From NCBI RefSeq assembly GCF_000419765.1, contig NZ_ATTQ01000003.1:62001-126000 (forward strand): 64,000 nt of DNA. The letters run 5' to 3'. The notes beneath the pieces are model-generated. The model did no database searches, was not told the origin of the DNA, and saw nothing but the letters and a program-made list of their open reading frames with translations. The first letter of the stretch is position 1. Every line of letters starts with the position of its first letter. The position numbers were made by a program, and so were the translations under genes. Of the stretch, positions 17,219 to 26,750 are shown piece after piece. The DNA is from Rhizobium mongolense USDA 1844 (GTDB lineage Bacteria; Pseudomonadota; Alphaproteobacteria; Rhizobiales; Rhizobiaceae).

Positions 17219-18004
17219 ATGATTGAACCTAAGCATGGATCGCCCGTTGTTGAAAAGACCGCGCACCTGCTCCAGGCGGTCGCCGATGCCAAAACGGGGA
17301 TCTCCCTGGGCGAATTGGTCGCTCAGCTTGGAGTGCCTCGTTCGACGGTCTATCGCATCCTCAATTCGCTGACCGCACATGGGCTTGTGGCGCGGGTGAA
17401 GGGCGGAGCCTCCTACGAACTGGGGCCAAAGTTTGTGGAACTCGCGCGACGTATTTCGCCTGGCGCGGACAGGGTAACGCTGATCGAGATCGCAAGGCCA
17501 ATCCTGACGGCTGCGGCGGAGCGGATTTACGAGTCTTTTCGGTTGGCTGCGCCTGAAGGCGATGAAATGATGACGATTTTTGCGGCGTCCAGCCCCGGCG
17601 ACTACGCGCTTTTCATAAAAGTCGGAGGACGTTCTCGAAAGCATGTCGGAGCGGCCGGCAAACTCGCTCTTGCTTATTCCGACTATAACGAAGTTGAAGT
17701 CTACTGCGCCGGCGGGCTCGAAGCCAGGACGCCCTATACCATCACAGATCCCGAAGCGCTGAAGGAAGCGCTCGCCGATATTCGCCGCAATGGCATTGCC
17801 GAGGACAATCAGGAATCCAATCTCGGTCTGCGGGCTTTTGCGGCTCCCGTTTTCGATTCCGGCGGCCATCTGGTGGCAACGATAAGCGTGCCGTTTATCG
17901 GAGAGGCGACGCCGGATCGGGCTCGCTCGATCAAGCGTGAAGTCGTAGAAGGAGGCGCGGCTTTGACGAAGGCTATCAATGGGGTTCATCCATTATCCAA
18001 ATAA
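17219..18004 (+). CDS. IclR-family transcriptional regulator
   Basis: A 261-residue regulator. The N-terminal winged helix spans roughly residues 10-70 (VEKTAHLLQAVADAKTGISL, then LVAQLGVPRSTVYRILNSL). The C-terminal IclR effector domain carries KVGGRSRKHVGAAGKLALAY and a FAAPVFDSGGHLVATISVP block. IclR proteins act as repressors or activators of catabolic operons in response to small metabolites. It is divergent from the peptide ABC operon and followed 69 bases later by an RraA-family gene, so it likely controls both. Confidence 0.92.
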   Translation: MIEPKHGSPVVEKTAHLLQAVADAKTGISLGELVAQLGVPRSTVYRILNSLTAHGLVARVKGGASYELGPKFVELARRISPGADRVTLIEIARPILTAAAERIYESFRLAAPEGDEMMTIFAASSPGDYALFIKVGGRSRKHVGAAGKLALAYSDYNEVEVYCAGGLEARTPYTITDPEALKEALADIRRNGIAEDNQESNLGLRAFAAPVFDSGGHLVATISVPFIGEATPDRARSIKREVVEGGAALTKAINGVHPLSK

Positions 18005-18073
18005 GAAATACGATATTCTATATTGAACTGTTAGCCCGTTGTGCTAGACCTCTATGCAGATACGGAGGATCTC

Positions 18074-18790
18074 ATGACGGCTTTGGACCCATCGGTTTAC
18101 GCAAAACTCCTGCGCACAAATTCAGCGAGCCTCAGCACACTGCTCTTGAAGCGCGGACTCAGGAACACGGCGGTTCGCGGCGTGCGGCCGCTCGCCGGCG
18201 CCGACAAGCCGATGGTCGGCCCGGCCGTGACGGTGCGCTACATTCCCGCACGCGAAGATATCGACGGTTCGACCTACAGCTCCGATCCGTCAAACCAGCA
18301 ACGCAAGGCAATCGACACGATTCCGGAAGGCCATGTTCTCGTGTTTGATTGCCGCTCGGTGGCAGAGATTGCAGGCATCGGTGCGATGCTCGCCCGCCGG
18401 CTGGTCTACCGCGGCTGCGCTGGCCTTGTTCTGGACGGAGGCGTCCGCGACACGGCCGACATCGCCCAGCTTGGACTTCCCACCTATTGCATGGGACCGG
18501 CGGCCCCTGCCAATCTGGTGGCGCACCACGCATCGGATATGAACCAGCCAATCGCCTGCGGCGGCGTCGCGGTCTATCCGGACGACATCATTTTCGGCGA
18601 CAGCGAAGCCGTGATTGTCATACCGCGCGAATATGTGTGCGAAATCGCCGATGAGGCAGTCGCGATGGAGGAGCAGGAAGAGTTTCTTAAGCTCGAAATC
18701 GTCTCCGGCAAATCGACGCTGGGCATCTATCCTCCGAACGCGGAGACGCTAGAACGATTTGAAGCGTGGCGCAGGAGTCGTACCGCCTGA
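18074..18790 (+). CDS. RraA-family protein (HMG/CHA-aldolase-like)
   Basis: A 238-residue protein of the RraA/4-hydroxy-4-methyl-2-oxoglutarate aldolase superfamily. It has GPAVTVRYIP near the N-terminus and the metal/substrate motif LDGGVRDTADI (Arg-Asp pair), followed by IACGGVAVYPDDIIFGDSEAV. Most catabolic members cleave 4-hydroxy-2-oxo acids, and this context (IclR regulator, importer) favours a catabolic role over RNase E control. ATG at 18074 has GGAGGAT just upstream; a GTG at 18041 is possible but lacks a signal. A second family member lies at 33402. Confidence 0.85.
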   Translation: MTALDPSVYAKLLRTNSASLSTLLLKRGLRNTAVRGVRPLAGADKPMVGPAVTVRYIPAREDIDGSTYSSDPSNQQRKAIDTIPEGHVLVFDCRSVAEIAGIGAMLARRLVYRGCAGLVLDGGVRDTADIAQLGLPTYCMGPAAPANLVAHHASDMNQPIACGGVAVYPDDIIFGDSEAVIVIPREYVCEIADEAVAMEEQEEFLKLEIVSGKSTLGIYPPNAETLERFEAWRRSRTA

Positions 18791-18853
18791 CCTTGTTCTC
18801 GCTGAGGAGTTCTTGCGGGTAACGGGAAATCCGAGGTGCAATCATAGCGACGT

Positions 18854-19135
18854 CGAATAGCGCCTCTCGCGGTCGGCGTGGCGCTCGCCTTCGGCGTCCT
18901 CGGTTATTTCATGGAAGAAAACGGCATTCCGATCGCGCCCTTCGTGCTCGGAATCGTTGTCGGCCCCCTGGTGGAACAAAACTTCCTGACCTCGATGATG
19001 AAATCCGGCGGATCGTTGATTGCATTTTTCGATCGACCCATTGCCGCAGTTGTCGGCGTCATCACGCTGCTTATCTGGGCATCGCCAATTATCGCAATGC
19101 TCAGGCGACAGAATTCGAGGTCGCACCGGGTGTGA
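18854..19135 (+). pseudogene. relic of a tripartite tricarboxylate transporter large permease (TctA C-terminus)
   Basis: The reading frame encodes FGVLGYFMEENGIPIAPFVL, then GIVVGPLVEQNF and FFDRPIAAVVGVITLL. These are the last two membrane segments of TctA-type permeases, which are normally about 500 residues. No start, no N-terminal 400 residues and no tctB/tctC neighbours are present, so this is a 3' fragment. Confidence 0.75.
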
Positions 19136-19204
19136 CCTTGGCGATTAACCGTCCGATCCGATTACAGGTGCTACCGCGCTGGCAATGAGTATTGAAAGCT
19201 ACCG

Positions 19205-19377
19205 ATGAGTGCCACCCAAATGCCAGAACGGGAATCGATGGCATTCGACGTTGTGATCGTTGGGGCCGGGCCTGCAGGGCTTTCGGCTGGCGATCCGTCT
19301 CAAACAGGTCAACCGATCTGTCGATCGTCGTCCTCGAAAAGGGCGCAGAATGCGAACCCGATATTCAATTGAATTAG
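19205..19377 (+). pseudogene. relic of electron-transfer flavoprotein-ubiquinone oxidoreductase (N-terminus)
   Basis: From ATG at 19205 the frame gives MPERESMAFDVVIVGAGPAG and LSAG, the FAD-binding start of ETF-QO. After a frame change, AIRLKQ and then LSIVVLEKGAE follow in two other frames, as expected for the next conserved block. At least two indels and loss of more than 450 codons show that it is dead. Confidence 0.75.
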
Positions 19378-19404
19378 CATCGTTTCTGCAATTTCGAGCG
19401 GGCC

Positions 19405-20195
19405 CTAACACAGCGTAAAATTCAGAACAGCGTCTATGCCCAATTGGACGGATACGTCGCCGGGATCGGTAACATCTACTGCACCACAAAGGCTTCCCGT
19501 CGTGATGATTGCGCCTGCTCTGAGCGACGAGGCGGGCCTGGATCGGACATTCGCGTAATCGCAGAAAGCCAGGTCAGAACGTCTTTCGTGGGATGCTGAG
19601 CAGCATCGTCGAAAGCGACCTGCTTGTTGAGCCAAAGCTTGAGGGGAATATTCGAACCGGGCTGAAGGACTGCCAAGGGTAGGGCCGGCCCTCTAACATA
19701 ACCCGCGTTTCCAAGGCGGTCTGCCAGAAAGGCCAGGAAGGAAATGCTACCGCCTTCCGCAATGCCGCTCCAAACCAGTTCTGCGCCAAGATAGACGTCG
19801 GAAACTACGGCCTCGATATCGGCCCGCCCGTAGGCCTTGTCCGTCCGAACAGGAAGATCCTGGCTAAGCTGAACCGCGATTTCGACCTCAATTTTCATAC
19901 CTTTTCGCCAGGCGACTATCGCATTGGAAGGTTTATCTAAGTATGGATGCAGAGGGGCGGCGATTGGGTTACCGTCGGGCGATTTGGCTACCTTCCAAGC
20001 CGAGACGTCTGCTCCTTCAAGCTTCGACAACTGGCTCTGTACCTCTATCGCGTCCTCAAGCGCTAAAGGCACTGACACCAGCTGACCGGTCGGAATCTGG
20101 CGTCCGTCATGACGGAGGCTGCGTAGTTTATAAGCCAAAGCAATTATATCAGGAGTGGCTAGCATATGGGTCGTGTCTGCCTCTTGAAAGGTCAT
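19405..20195 (-). pseudogene. 2-keto-4-pentenoate hydratase/FAH-like gene, 3' frameshift
   Basis: The main frame encodes a MhpD-family hydratase: GRQIPTGQLVSVPLALEDA at the start, VSAWKVAKSPDGNPIAAPL, KIEVEIAVQLSQDLP with the metal-binding acids, and AELVWSG. Near 19568 the frame breaks; the normal C-terminus (LRAGAIITTGSLCGAVDV, then GDVSVQLGIDAVLNFTL) continues in another frame to 19405. Without correction the product would end in an unrelated tail. The family hydrates or decarboxylates 2-keto-dienoates from aromatic meta-cleavage. Start is uncertain (20195 or 20165). Confidence 0.72.
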
Positions 20196-20356
20196 TCGGA
20201 TGGCGGTTGCTTGAAAGATGACAGTTTCGGAATCGTGCGATCTTGACCGCACTAAAGCCCGGCGCGCTCAGCGGATAATTGCCATTCTTGAGGGCGCGGT
20301 TTTCCATTGCCACGCCCTTTCAAAAAGCGACGAAATCTGACGGTGACTGTTATTCG

Positions 20357-21120
20357 CTAGGACACCTGCTTGATCCGGTCACGAAACCCTGCCGTCCCTT
20401 GCTGAATATGGTCCAGCAGATCCATAACTGCCCAGTGACGCTCGGCAATGTCATAATCTGTGACACGAGAATGGACGCTCTCAAAGGTGCCAAGACGCTT
20501 GTGCCAAACCTTGGCAAGACCCGGATAGCCCATCGGCTCAGCCATCGCCGCTAGCGCCAGGAAAATTTCCAGTTCGCGGCGAAGCTCGCTGTCGTCGGAG
20601 GCATGCGTGTAAAGCCAGGCGTACAGGTCTGGGTGGATATTGGTAAAGACGCCAGAGAACCCTTTCGAACCTGCCCGCATAGCGGCTGCGGCGATGGCTG
20701 CATTGGCGTTGACGATCGCAAAGCCAGAATCGCCGGAGAGCGCGACGCGTCGCTTGACCGTTTCGAGATCGCAGGAGACATCCTTCAACGTTACGAAGCG
20801 GCCGGTGTCGCGGCACAGCTTGAACTCGTCATCGCTCAAGAGACGGCGATAGGAGCCGGGCATTCGTACAGACCGAGAGCCAGGTCGCTCGGGAGCCAAC
20901 TCAAGATGGCATCGAGGCTGGAACGAAATGCTTCGGTTCCGGCATTCCCAGTGTCGAGCCTGTTGCTGACCAGGACAAGTGCATCGATGCCTGTTTCCGC
21001 CATCGCCGCCAGTTCGGCGCGCTGGTCATCGCGGTTCTCGCTGATGTGTCCTGACGAGATCACCGGCACGCGCCCGCCAGCCAGCGAGACCACCTTTTTG
21101 GAAAGCTCAACTCGCTCTTC
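20357..21120 (-). pseudogene. DapA-family (DHDPS/NAL) lyase relic, truncated and frameshifted
   Basis: The upstream frame begins abruptly near 21120 with VELSKKVVSLAGGRVPVISS and GHISENRDDQRAELAAMAETGIDA, the first active-site loop of the dihydrodipicolinate synthase/N-acetylneuraminate lyase family. Near 20865 the frame shifts and the rest (RLLSDDEFKLC, TLKDVSCDLETVKRRVAL with the Schiff-base lysine region) runs on to the C-terminus. About 60 N-terminal residues are missing because the gene is joined to the iolG fragment. Function in life was probably a 2-keto-acid aldolase or dehydratase. Confidence 0.72.
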
Positions 21121-21122
21121 CA

Positions 21123-21599
21123 GACATGGCGAACTTTATCATGGGCGCGGCTCCGGTGAGCATTTCGGCGGTCGGAACGTCCGTCGTCGATCCTGAGATT
21201 GGCGCGGCAGGCGATGTCGATACCGCCGTCGTTACCCTTTCCTACGCAGATGGCCGCATTGCCGTGATCAGGAACAGCCGCCGCGCCCTCTACGGCTATG
21301 ATCAGCGGTTGGAACTCCTGGGCTCCGAAGGCCTGCTACAGGCTCAGAACGTGCTGGAGAACACGTTGATCAAGTCCAGCGCGTCCGGCGTGACGAGCGC
21401 AAAGCCGACTTATTTCTTTCTTGAACGCTACATGCCCGCCTATGCGGCGGAATGGGCAGCATTTGTCAACGCTGTGAACACAGGCTCGGCTCTGCCGGTC
21501 ACGCTCGATGATGGTGTCGCAGCGCTCGCCATGGCGGAAGCTGCAACCCAGTCTGCAAAGAACGGATCCCCCGTGAAATTGGTAGAGGTTCTTGGCTGA
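21123..21599 (+). pseudogene. iolG: inositol 2-dehydrogenase (IolG) relic, C-terminal half
   Basis: The frame gives DMANFIMGAAPVSISAVG, then GAAGDVDTAVVTLSYADG and NSRRALYGYDQRLELLG, blocks of the Gfo/Idh/MocA C-terminal domain in inositol 2-dehydrogenases. The N-terminal Rossmann domain, about 175 residues, is replaced at 21120 by the head-on DapA-family fragment. It has no ribosome binding site and is a dead fragment. The neighbouring iolE and RpiR pieces point to a former inositol cluster. Confidence 0.78.
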
Positions 21600-21779
21600 G
21601 CTTTCGGAGAAGCAAAATACTCTCTGTCGGACTACTCCTCCTGTCCGATCTAGCGGCGGCACGAACTTCGGATCGAGCCGCCGCATACTACTGATTTACC
21701 GAAGGATGGTGCGACGCGAAGGACTCGATCAACGAGCTGCTGCAACTACAGGTACCGGCCGAGGATATCAGCTTCAACG

Positions 21780-21970
21780 ATGGTGCGGACGGGAATGTTC
21801 GCCATCCGAGGGGACGGTTTCGTAAACTTCGATCCGGTCGTCCGGTTTGTGAAGAACGCGGATTGTGCCGGATGGCTCGTCGTCGAAGCGGGCATGACCC
21901 CGCGATCGCGCCTCCGAGAGAATACATGGCGCAGGCCTGTGGTTCCATCCAGGCAAAGTTCAGGGGTTAG
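21780..21970 (+). pseudogene. iolE: myo-inosose dehydratase (IolE) relic, C-terminus, frameshifted
   Basis: MFAIRGDGFVNFDPVVRFVK followed by GWLVVEA matches the metal-site end of IolE-type xylose-isomerase-fold dehydratases. One frame later GHDPAIAPPREYMAQACGSI reaches a stop at about 21970, matching the family's tail, so one base is missing near 21892. About 200 N-terminal codons are absent. The ~180 bases between this and iolG hold nothing I recognise. Confidence 0.68.
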
Positions 21971-22032
21971 ATGACAACCTCCAACGACCCTTCCCAATAA
22001 GTCATAGCCGAACATGCGCCGGAAGCACGATC

Positions 22033-22332
22033 ATGAGCACGGAAAAAACCATTCGAAAGCCGACGACCATCGCCGAGCTCAAGGAGATGATTGTAGCAAC
22101 CGGGCTTAGCCTCCCAGAGCAACAGGAGCGCGTCGCACGCACGGCTCTCGCCCATCCGGAAATTGTAGCATTCGGCACCGCGCAATCGCTTGCGGACCGA
22201 TGCGTAGTGTCGCCCTCAACCGTGGTCAGAGTGGCCACTGCTCTCGGGTTCGATAACTTCAGGGAGTTCCGACAGGTTTTCCGTCAGCACATCCGGGAGA
22301 GCTCGATTCGAGCCGCGGACACCCTATGCTGA
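22033..22332 (+). pseudogene. RpiR-family regulator, N-terminal HTH only (truncated)
   Basis: A 99-residue frame with a proper RpiR/MurR helix-turn-helix: LPEQQERVARTALAHPEIVA, then SLADRCVVSPSTVVRVATAL and FDNFREFRQVFR. Family members are about 280 residues with a C-terminal SIS sugar-phosphate domain, which is missing here. RpiR-type IolR regulators control inositol genes in rhizobia, which fits the adjacent iolG/iolE pieces. A truncated DNA-binding protein could still be made from ATG 22033. Confidence 0.75.
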
Positions 22333-22525
22333 CAGGAAAGCCGCAATCACCGCCACGAATGACATGAGTTTCATAAATGGCTGTTATGCCAGCTTGGCTC
22401 ACTGAGGGGCCGAAGGTTCGAACCCCATCAAGGCGAGCAATGGGGCATGGCTCCCCTTGTGGGACGTATAGCTTTGATACATAAACGATGAAGTGAATGA
22501 GGTCAGGCAGAACGCCGCGGAATGG
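22333..22525. other. intergenic stretch without a recognisable gene
   Basis: Holds a GGTTCGAACCCC string at about 22415-22426 that resembles a tRNA T-arm, and a small GGGG/CCCC hairpin near 22442-22457. I could not build a tRNA around it. Nothing else is recognised. Confidence 0.4.
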
Positions 22526-22870
22526 CTAGAGGCGATCTGCGCAAGAGCCGACACGCGTCAGGATTTGTTTCAAGCTGGGCCTGCCGTGATAATAGAGGGC
22601 TGCGGTCCGCTCATACGCGGGTTCGTAAAGCCCAAAGGTCTCGGGGGCGGAAAGGCTGAACGCGGGATTGCTGCTAATATCCGGATTGTCGAGTTTTGGA
22701 AAGCGCCGTTGTTTGTGGGCTAGATATGCTTCCGTGCCGATAAAAGCCTGCGCGTCCGGGTGGTCCAGCAGACAGTAAATGTCGTAATAGTGCCGAAGGA
22801 AATTGGAACCGGTCTGCTTCAGAATGTGGGTGGCAAGGACATCGCGGACATTATGCGGCCCGTAGGTCAA
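22526..22870 (-). pseudogene. AbiEii/AbiGii-type nucleotidyltransferase toxin relic (C-terminus)
   Basis: The 114-residue frame contains FLRHYYDIYCLLDHPDAQAF, then YLAHKQRRFPKLDNPDI and YERTAALYYHGRPSLKQIL. These are the C-terminal blocks of AbiEii-family nucleotidyl transferases, toxins of type IV toxin-antitoxin/abortive infection systems. The catalytic N-terminal half and the AbiEi antitoxin gene are absent. It sits 15 bases after the stop of the enolase-superfamily gene, so it marks an insertion or deletion edge. Confidence 0.72.
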
Positions 22871-22885
22871 TAGCCTCTTATGGGT

Positions 22886-24085
22886 TCAGTCGAAGAAGCC
22901 CGCATCCTCTTCCCTGAGATATCTCCTGGCCGCTTCGGCGTCGATATCGAGGCCCAGCCCCGGCGCTTCCAGTAGGTCCACCATACTGTCCTTCACGATC
23001 TGCGGTGGCAAGCCGACTACCAGATCCTCCCACCAGGGGTCGGTGGCGCTCGGATATTCGAACGCGATGTAATTTGCAGGCAAGGTGGCGCAGACATTGA
23101 TCAACGCGCCGAGGCCCAGGAGGCCGTTGGCGGTCCCGTGCGGTGCCATCAGGATCGAGTGCATGTAGGCGTGCTCGGCGACCCATTTGAGTTCGGCAAT
23201 ACCGCCAACATCAGCTGGATCGGGGCCGATGACGCGCACCGCCTGCGTCTCGATCAGTTCCTTGAAATTGTGCCGCAGGTAGATCTGCTCGCCAGTGTGG
23301 ATTGGCGTCGAGGTGGAGATGGTCAGTTCCCGATAGGCCTGCGGATTGACCCACGGCACATAGTCGCCAGTCAGCATGTCCTCGAGCCACATCAAATTGT
23401 ACTTCTCTACCGCGCGAGCGAACTTAATCGCATCGGGCAGCATCCAGCCCGGACCGCAGTCGAGCGCCAGGCTGACTTTGTCGCCCAGCACTTCCTTCAT
23501 CGCGATCACGCAGTCGAGCATGTGATTGAAACCGCGCTCGCTGATCACGCCCTGATCCATGGCACCGTGATAGCCGGCCTTCTTCTGCGTCACGCCGTAA
23601 TGGAAGTCCTCAATGGTGTCCTTCATGTTCGAATGGAACGAGATTCCTTGCTTGACCATGAAGAAGTTCTGCGGCTGCTCCATCATCCATTTGACGTCAG
23701 CGGCGTAATCCTCCGGCCGGTCGCCGGTGCGTCTCCGGCGGATCGAGCCGTTGTAGACGCGCACCTTGTCGCGCACCTTGCCGCCGAGCAGTTTATAGGC
23801 GGGCACGCCCGCGGCCTTGCCGGCAATATCCCACAGCGCATGCTCGATAGCGCTTACCGCCGCGCCGTACGGCTTGAAAGAGCCGCGTTGGCGGATCTTC
23901 AGCATCACTCTCTCGACGTCGGTCGGGTCCTCGCCGACCAGCGCCTCACGGAAATGCAGCACCCAGGGCTTAAGATAGGACTTGGTGAACTCGACTTCGC
24001 CCAAGCCATGGAGGCCCTCGTCCGTAACGATGCGGACGATCGGGTGTTTGCCGATAACGGCACAGCGGAGGTCGGTGATCTTCAT
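22886..24085 (-). CDS. enolase-superfamily sugar-acid dehydratase (mandelate racemase group)
   Basis: A 399-residue enzyme with an N-terminal capping domain (TDEGLHGLGEVEFTKSYLKP) and a TIM barrel. Metal ligands are visible as Asp in LALDCGPGW, Glu in MWLEDML and Glu in HTGEQIY. The Asp in GPDPADVGGI and His in LMAPHGTANG form the His-Asp dyad of the mandelate racemase group. Members dehydrate or epimerise aldonic and uronic acids; the exact sugar acid is not readable. It is the last of three related genes on the minus strand, downstream of a GntR gene. Confidence 0.88.
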   Translation of the reverse strand: MKITDLRCAVIGKHPIVRIVTDEGLHGLGEVEFTKSYLKPWVLHFREALVGEDPTDVERVMLKIRQRGSFKPYGAAVSAIEHALWDIAGKAAGVPAYKLLGGKVRDKVRVYNGSIRRRRTGDRPEDYAADVKWMMEQPQNFFMVKQGISFHSNMKDTIEDFHYGVTQKKAGYHGAMDQGVISERGFNHMLDCVIAMKEVLGDKVSLALDCGPGWMLPDAIKFARAVEKYNLMWLEDMLTGDYVPWVNPQAYRELTISTSTPIHTGEQIYLRHNFKELIETQAVRVIGPDPADVGGIAELKWVAEHAYMHSILMAPHGTANGLLGLGALINVCATLPANYIAFEYPSATDPWWEDLVVGLPPQIVKDSMVDLLEAPGLGLDIDAEAARRYLREEDAGFFD

Positions 24086-24102
24086 CTTCGGTTCTTTTCG
24101 CC

Positions 24103-25467
24103 TCAGCTCCAGGTACGATCCCAGGAATACTCATCGTCCCAGTGATCCGTGGGCTGCCAGATGCCGGTGACACTCGGCTGCAGATGCTGCGAGATCACCT
24201 CGTCGACGACGTCGTCAATCCCCAGGCCCGGCTTGTCCGGAACGGTGATAAAGCCGTCCTTCACGAGTGGCTTGGGAAGGCCGGTGACGATATCGTCCCA
24301 CCAGTCGACATCGACAGAGTGGTATTCGAGTGCCATGAAGTTTTCAGTCGCGGTCGCGACATGTGCCGCGGCCATTGCGGCGATTGGGCTTTCTGCCATA
24401 TGGATGGCCATGGCGACACCGTGGTCCTGCGCCATGTCTCCGATCTTTTTGGTCTCGAGGATGCCCCCGCTGGTGAGCAGGTCTGGGTGGATAACGGAAA
24501 GACCGCCGCTCTTGAGCAGAGGCTCGAAGCCCTCCTTGAGGTATATGTCCTCGCCGGTGCAGATCGGCACCGTAGTGGCGTCCTGCAGTTGTCGGTACTG
24601 CTGGGTGTACTGCCATGGGATCACATCCTCGAGCCAGGCTGGCACGTATTTTTCAATTCGCCTGGCAAGGCGAATGCCGTTCTGCACTGAGATGTGGCCG
24701 ATGTGGTCGATGGCGAGCGGAATATCCATGCCGATGACCTCACGAACCTCGGCAATGTATTGCTCAAGGAAGTCGAGGCCCTTGTCGGAAAAGTGGAGGC
24801 CGGTAAACGGGTGCGGGACGCTATGCAAATCGTACGCAGCGTTGCGGACGCGCCGCTCTTCAATGGTGTTCAGCAGGCCGCGGCCGGGGTGGTCGCGGTA
24901 CCCTTCAAGTGAGCCGGCAGGAGACACGACCGCACCGGGCACATCCGCGATCTGCATCAGCCCCAGATCCATCTTGAGGAAGGTGAACCCGAGCTCCATG
25001 CGTTGCTTGAGGCGCCTGCCGGTCTCGGTGCCGCTCGGCACGGTGGCGTCGGTGTCGCAGTAGACGCGCACTTTCTCCCGAAACCGGCCGCCGAGCATCT
25101 GGTAGATGGGGACGCCATAGGCCTTGCCGGCAAGATCCCACAACGCGATTTCGACCGCCGATACGCCGCCGCCTTGCCGGCCGTGCCCGCCGAACTGCTT
25201 GATCCGGCGAAACAGGCGGTCGATGTTGCAAGGGTTCTCGCCAAGCAACCGGCTCTTCAGCATCAGCGCGTAGGTGGCGCTGGCGCCGTCGCGCACCTCG
25301 CCAAGCCCGACGATGCCCTGGTTCGTGTAAATCTTGAGCAGCGCTGAGGTGAACGGCGCGCCGACGATTTCGGCTACCCGCATGTCGATGATGCGAAGGT
25401 CGGACGGCTTGGAATGCGTGTTCACCCGATTGAGCGCCTCGTCGACTCCACCTGCCATTGGCATCAT
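24103..25467 (-). CDS. enolase-superfamily enzyme (mandelate racemase/muconate lactonizing type), long form
   Basis: At 454 residues this is longer than its neighbours; the extra length is an N-terminal leader (~25 residues) and a loop after [20 protein letters not shown]. Metal ligands are Asp in LAIDHIGHI, Glu in AWLEDVIPW and Glu in CTGEDIY; the dyad is Asp in [11 protein letters not shown] and His in [12 protein letters not shown]. Sugar-acid dehydratase or cycloisomerase activity is likely. AGGAGG precedes the ATG. It lies 17 bases upstream of the next enolase-family gene, clearly co-transcribed. Confidence 0.87.
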   Translation of the reverse strand: MMPMAGGVDEALNRVNTHSKPSDLRIIDMRVAEIVGAPFTSALLKIYTNQGIVGLGEVRDGASATYALMLKSRLLGENPCNIDRLFRRIKQFGGHGRQGGGVSAVEIALWDLAGKAYGVPIYQMLGGRFREKVRVYCDTDATVPSGTETGRRLKQRMELGFTFLKMDLGLMQIADVPGAVVSPAGSLEGYRDHPGRGLLNTIEERRVRNAAYDLHSVPHPFTGLHFSDKGLDFLEQYIAEVREVIGMDIPLAIDHIGHISVQNGIRLARRIEKYVPAWLEDVIPWQYTQQYRQLQDATTVPICTGEDIYLKEGFEPLLKSGGLSVIHPDLLTSGGILETKKIGDMAQDHGVAMAIHMAESPIAAMAAAHVATATENFMALEYHSVDVDWWDDIVTGLPKPLVKDGFITVPDKPGLGIDDVVDEVISQHLQPSVTGIWQPTDHWDDEYSWDRTWS

Positions 25468-25529
25468 TTATCCTCCTTCTGGTCGGCGAGGCTTGTCGCC
25501 GCGCACGGCTGCGGCGGCATAGAGCGTTG

Positions 25530-26696
25530 CTAGCCCAGTTCTATCTCGTGGCCCTGAAGGTAGTCGCGGTTCATCTCAACGCCGAGACCAGGCTTCGGCG
25601 TAAGCTTGAGGCTGCCGTTCGAAACATCAAGCGGTCTGTCGATGAGGTGATCGTATTTGCCCAGGTTCCACTCCGACGTTTCGAGTTTGTAGAAGTTAGG
25701 AACGGTCATCATCACCTGCGCTCCCGCAACCACGTTGATCGGTCCCGCGGCGTCGTGCGGCGAGACCGGGATGTAGTAGGCTTCGCATAGGGCAGAAATC
25801 TTCTTGAGTTCGGTAATGCCACCGGTCCAGGTGACGTCCGGCATGATGTAGTCAGCGAGCTTGTTCTCGAGCACCGGCACGAAATCCCACTTCGTGTGGC
25901 CGCGCTCGCCCCACGAGATAGCGGCACTCACCTTCTCACGGACCTGCTTGAGGGCGTTGAGGCTCTCGGGCGGACAGGGCTCCTCAAACCAGTCGATCTG
26001 ACCGGCTTCCTCGAGGCCCCGACAGAGGCGAATGGCAGTGGGAACGTCGAAGCGGCCATGCGCATCGATGAGGATGTCGACATCAGAGCCCGCCGTTTCG
26101 CGGATCAGAGCCGTCAGTTCGGCGGCTTCGCGCTCGTCCTTGCGGGTCATGCTGCCATCGAGGTAGCCGTCCCGCCGTTCGCGGGACTGTCCATCGGCGG
26201 TGCGGCCCTGGTGGGGGAAAGGATCGAACTTGAGCGCAGTGTGGCCGGACTCGACGATGTCTCTAATTTCGCGGACCACAGCCTCCTTGCTGGTAAATTT
26301 GGCCTCCTTGGGATGGGTGTAGAGCGCGATTTCATCGCGTACCGGTCCACCCAACAGCTCGTAAATTGGCTTACCAAGGACTTTGCCTCGGATGTCCCAA
26401 AGGGCTATGTCGATGGCGCTCACGCATTCGACTGCGGCGCCGCGACTGCCCATGTAGGTGAAGCTGCGGAATACCTTGTGCCACAGATACTCGATACGCG
26501 CCGGGTCCTCGCCTGTTACAGCGGCACCGATCTGCCGCAGCATCGTGCAGAGGGCGCGGTTGGCGAGCCTTGTCGTGGTGGTGATCTCTCCCCAGCCGCT
26601 CACCCCCTCGTCGGTCGTCACTTCAACGAACAGGTACTCTCCCCAATAAGAAGCCTCGGACTTGATTAACCACGGCCGAACGCTGGTGATTTTCAT
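25530..26696 (-). CDS. enolase-superfamily sugar-acid dehydratase (galactonate/gluconate dehydratase-like)
   Basis: A 388-residue mandelate-racemase-group enzyme. The KxD pair is in ALKFDPFPH; metal ligands are Asp in ILIDAHGRF, Glu in WFEEPCP and Glu in ISWGERGH; the dyad is Asp in IMPDVTWTGGI and His in VSPHDAAGPI. The ...HGRF, EEP, GER and PHD pattern is close to D-galactonate and D-gluconate dehydratases, which make 2-keto-3-deoxy acids. It is the first gene after the GntR regulator in the three-enzyme run. Confidence 0.88.
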   Translation of the reverse strand: MKITSVRPWLIKSEASYWGEYLFVEVTTDEGVSGWGEITTTTRLANRALCTMLRQIGAAVTGEDPARIEYLWHKVFRSFTYMGSRGAAVECVSAIDIALWDIRGKVLGKPIYELLGGPVRDEIALYTHPKEAKFTSKEAVVREIRDIVESGHTALKFDPFPHQGRTADGQSRERRDGYLDGSMTRKDEREAAELTALIRETAGSDVDILIDAHGRFDVPTAIRLCRGLEEAGQIDWFEEPCPPESLNALKQVREKVSAAISWGERGHTKWDFVPVLENKLADYIMPDVTWTGGITELKKISALCEAYYIPVSPHDAAGPINVVAGAQVMMTVPNFYKLETSEWNLGKYDHLIDRPLDVSNGSLKLTPKPGLGVEMNRDYLQGHEIELG

Positions 26697-26750
26697 CTCA
26701 GCTGCCTTTATCTGAAGTGGTCGGGATAACGATATTTCAGGCTATGTATT

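Noticed and set aside
22414..22426. GGTTCGAACCCC resembling a tRNA T-arm
   Set aside because: The flanking stem does not pair and no acceptor, D or anticodon arm can be built around it.
23138..24145. 335-codon plus-strand frame
   Set aside because: Shadow of the enolase-superfamily gene on the minus strand; composition is rich in His, Asp, Arg and Val as expected for an antisense frame.
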